In this document: positions 62,221 to 64,000 of the stretch, in pieces
How positions within the stretch are numbered: position 1 is the stretch's first letter
Layout of the letters: each line of letters starts with the position of its first letter
Source: Ferdinandcohnia salidurans
GTDB lineage: Bacteria; Bacillota; Bacilli; Bacillales; Bacillaceae_L
Length of the DNA stretch: 64,000 nt
Reading direction: 5' to 3'
Assembly: GCF_042680725.1 (NCBI RefSeq)
Contig: NZ_JBHUEK010000007.1
Coordinates: 248,001-312,000, forward strand
Notes under the pieces: generated by a model
Seen by the model: only the letters and a program-made list of their open reading frames with translations
Told to the model about the DNA's origin: nothing
Database searches by the model: none
Made by a program: the position numbers and the translations under genes

Positions 62221-62988
62221 ATGTCCAGATTATCATCTACAGATCATCAAGAATATTGGCAGAAATGGACCGACTCACGAGACACAGATGCAGGGGATGC
62301 CCTTGTCAGAAAATATATGCCGCTCGTTTCATATCATGTACAACGAATATCTGTTACACTTCCGAAGAGTGTAAATAAAGATGATTTAAAAAGTCTTGGG
62401 ATGATTGGTTTATATGATGCACTGGAAAAATTCGATCCCTCTCGTGATTTGAAATTTGATACATATGCATCCTTTCGAATTAGAGGTGCAATACTTGACG
62501 GGCTTAGAAAGGAAGATTGGTTACCTAGGAGTTCAAGGGAAAAAACAAAGAAAGTTGAAACTGCCGTTGAAAAGCTAGAACAAAATTTAATGAGAAATGC
62601 CTCAATACCTGAAATAGCAGCAGAAGTCGGAATGAGCGAGGATGAAGTTTATCAAACGATTAATGAAGGCTTCTTTGCCAATGTTCTTTCTATGGACGAT
62701 TACCAACATGATGACGAGGGCAGTGAAAAATCAGCATTCTCAATTAAGGATCATGCAACTTTAACGCCAGAAGAACATGTCGTAAAAAAAGAAGTAATCA
62801 ATCAACTGATCAATGTTATCCAACAATTGAATGAAAAAGAGCAGCTAATTATTAGTTTATTTTATAAGGAAGAACTAACACTAACTGAAATTGGACAGGT
62901 AATGGGCTTATCGACATCTAGAATATCTCAAATTCATTCAAAAGCACTTTTTAAACTGAAGGATATATTACAAAAACACATCCATTAG
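62221..62988 (+). CDS. sigD: RNA polymerase sigma factor SigD (FliA family)
   Basis: A 255-residue sigma-28 type factor. Region 2 (LVRKYMPLVSYHVQRIS about 28-44; LGMIGLYDALEKFDP about 60-74; FDTYASFRIRGAILDGLR about 79-96), region 3 (about 110-160) and region 4 with helix-turn-helix (LTLTEIGQVMGLSTSRISQIHSKAL, about 219-243). It drives flagellin, motor, autolysin and chemoreceptor genes. ATG follows AAAGGAGGAG. In B. subtilis its place late in the operon causes bistable motility. Confidence 0.97.
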   Translation: MSRLSSTDHQEYWQKWTDSRDTDAGDALVRKYMPLVSYHVQRISVTLPKSVNKDDLKSLGMIGLYDALEKFDPSRDLKFDTYASFRIRGAILDGLRKEDWLPRSSREKTKKVETAVEKLEQNLMRNASIPEIAAEVGMSEDEVYQTINEGFFANVLSMDDYQHDDEGSEKSAFSIKDHATLTPEEHVVKKEVINQLINVIQQLNEKEQLIISLFYKEELTLTEIGQVMGLSTSRISQIHSKALFKLKDILQKHIH

Positions 62989-63065
62989 AAACGTAATCAA
63001 AAGTGAAAGTACAACAAAAAGAAGATTTCAATCAATGCATTTCTTAAAAATAGGAAACGGAAGAA

Positions 63066-63380
63066 GTGAATCAATTGAGTCTAAAGTTAGTTGAATTACA
63101 AGTTGCAATCCCAAGGACACAAGATGCGGGAAAAATACATGAACAACTGATGATGCGTGGCCAGCACATGCAAAATCACATTTCTGCAGAAACCGAAAAA
63201 ATAGAGAAAAGGAACCGTACCATTGTAAACGAGAACAATAAATCAGAAAATGCACAACTACATAAGGATTCATCATCAAATACATTTTCAAAGCAAACGC
63301 CACATATGACTCAAAACCCTGAACAAGAAGAAAAAGAACAACATCCATACAAGGGTAATTTTATTGATTTCGTTGGATAG
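63066..63380 (+). CDS. Small hydrophilic protein between sigD and swrB
   Basis: A 104-residue protein of unknown function, starting at GTG 63066 (an in-frame TTG at 63075 is an alternative start). It is rich in Gln, Asn, Glu and Lys, has no membrane segment or Cys, and looks mostly disordered, apart from an N-terminal helix (about residues 1-40, with LVELQVAIPRTQDAGKIHEQ). It ends 12 bp before swrB. B. subtilis, as I recall, has swrB directly after sigD, so this gene looks like an extra gene found in some Bacillaceae. The frame is uninterrupted; ribosome site weak. Confidence 0.7.
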   Translation: MNQLSLKLVELQVAIPRTQDAGKIHEQLMMRGQHMQNHISAETEKIEKRNRTIVNENNKSENAQLHKDSSSNTFSKQTPHMTQNPEQEEKEQHPYKGNFIDFVG

Positions 63381-63392
63381 AGGGAAATTTGA

Positions 63393-63944
63393 ATGACAAC
63401 CATTTTATTTATAATCTGCTTTGCATTACTTGCATTAGCCTTTTTTTTAATTATTCTTTTATATTTGAAAATGACACAACTAAAAGAAATTGAAATCAAA
63501 CAAGAACGGTTACTCAAAGAATTTGAAAATGTAATCACTTCATATGTAATGGAAATCAAAGAGGACAATGAAGTGTTTTTAAATAGAATTCAACAAGTTC
63601 AACAAACTCGGAACAAGTCAGAAAATAACGGAAATATCGATATCTATGAACTAGAAGGAAAGAGTAAAGAATCGATACAAATAATAGAACCGGATTTAAC
63701 AACTGAGGATATTCAAGATCTTCTACCTCCTTATGCAAATCAAAAAGAAACTGAACAAAATACTATATCAGAAATAGAATCTACACAAAAAAAAACAGAG
63801 GATACTGAAAGTAATGAAGATGTGCTTGTCAAAGACATTGATCATCTCATCAAATTAGGACTCACATATGAAAATATTGCAAAGAAATTAAATAAAGGTC
63901 AAACCGAAATTGAACTTTTACACAAATTTCGTCAAAACAACTAA
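63393..63944 (+). CDS. swrB: Swarming motility protein SwrB (YlxL)
   Basis: A 183-residue protein with one N-terminal membrane helix (about residues 3-25, ILFIICFALLALAFFLIILLY), a charged coiled-coil middle (about 28-70) and a C-terminal helix-turn-helix-like part (DIDHLIKLGLTYENIAKKLNKGQTE, about 147-171). In B. subtilis SwrB activates the type III export apparatus during hook-basal body assembly. ATG has AGAGGGAAA. It is the last gene in the window; rpsB should follow outside. Confidence 0.85.
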   Translation: MTTILFIICFALLALAFFLIILLYLKMTQLKEIEIKQERLLKEFENVITSYVMEIKEDNEVFLNRIQQVQQTRNKSENNGNIDIYELEGKSKESIQIIEPDLTTEDIQDLLPPYANQKETEQNTISEIESTQKKTEDTESNEDVLVKDIDHLIKLGLTYENIAKKLNKGQTEIELLHKFRQNN

Positions 63945-64000
63945 TTTTTCTTGATTGAAAGATTTTATTATGATATATTAATTTTTGGTGTTATCACACA

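Noticed and set aside
1..64000. tRNA, rRNA, CRISPR array, prophage or intact transposon
   Set aside because: No cloverleaf, rRNA segment, regularly spaced repeats or transposase gene was seen; all large open frames belong to conserved core genes.

Overview
The window is a contiguous piece of chromosome from a low-GC Gram-positive bacterium of the family Bacillaceae. Gene order and protein sequence closely follow the prkC-to-sigD region of Bacillus subtilis, and SpoVM shows that the organism belongs to a spore-forming lineage. I cannot name the species from the sequence. No rRNA, tRNA, CRISPR array, prophage or intact insertion sequence was seen.

Positions 1-13.8 kb carry housekeeping genes: the 3' end of the Ser/Thr kinase gene prkC, rsgA, rpe, the tiny sporulation gene spoVM, rpmB (the only minus-strand gene), yloU and fakA, both subunits of L-serine dehydratase, recG, and the fatty acid/phospholipid operon fapR-plsX-fabD-fabG-acpP, which is headed by a clear FapR operator. 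Next come rnc, smc, ftsY, ylxM and ffh (RNA processing, chromosome condensation, signal recognition particle), then rpsP-khpA, ylqD-rimM-trmD, rplS with a leader, a type I signal peptidase gene, rbgA and rnhB (ribosome and RNA metabolism). From 25.6 to 36.1 kb are ylqG-ylqH, sucCD, dprA, topA, xerC, hslVU and codY.

From 36.4 kb to the right edge is the long fla/che operon: flgB-flgC-fliE-fliFGHIJ-ylxF-fliK-flgD, a small flagellar-operon gene, the hook gene, swrD, fliL, fliM, fliY, cheY, fliZ(fliO), fliPQR, flhB, flhA, flhF, flhG, cheB, cheA, cheW, cheC, cheD, sigD, a small unknown gene and swrB. It encodes the rod, basal body, C-ring, export gate, hook-length control, chemosensory phosphorelay and the sigma factor that turns on late flagellar genes. 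Most intergenic gaps are a few bases or overlaps, so translational coupling is likely.

Nothing here is clearly a wholly new system. The points most worth a second look are: (i) a 14-bp perfect inverted repeat that straddles the predicted xerC-hslVU-codY promoter, at the place where trmFO sits in B. subtilis but is absent here; (ii) ylqG-ylqH, a small pair resembling the C-terminal domains of FliK and FlhB, with the FlhB-like protein lacking the NPTH self-cleavage site; (iii) two different structured intergenic repeats, one inside the fab operon before acpP and one in the topA leader; (iv) a hairpin replacing the usual ribosome-binding site before swrD; and (v) two small, poorly understood genes in the fla/che operon.
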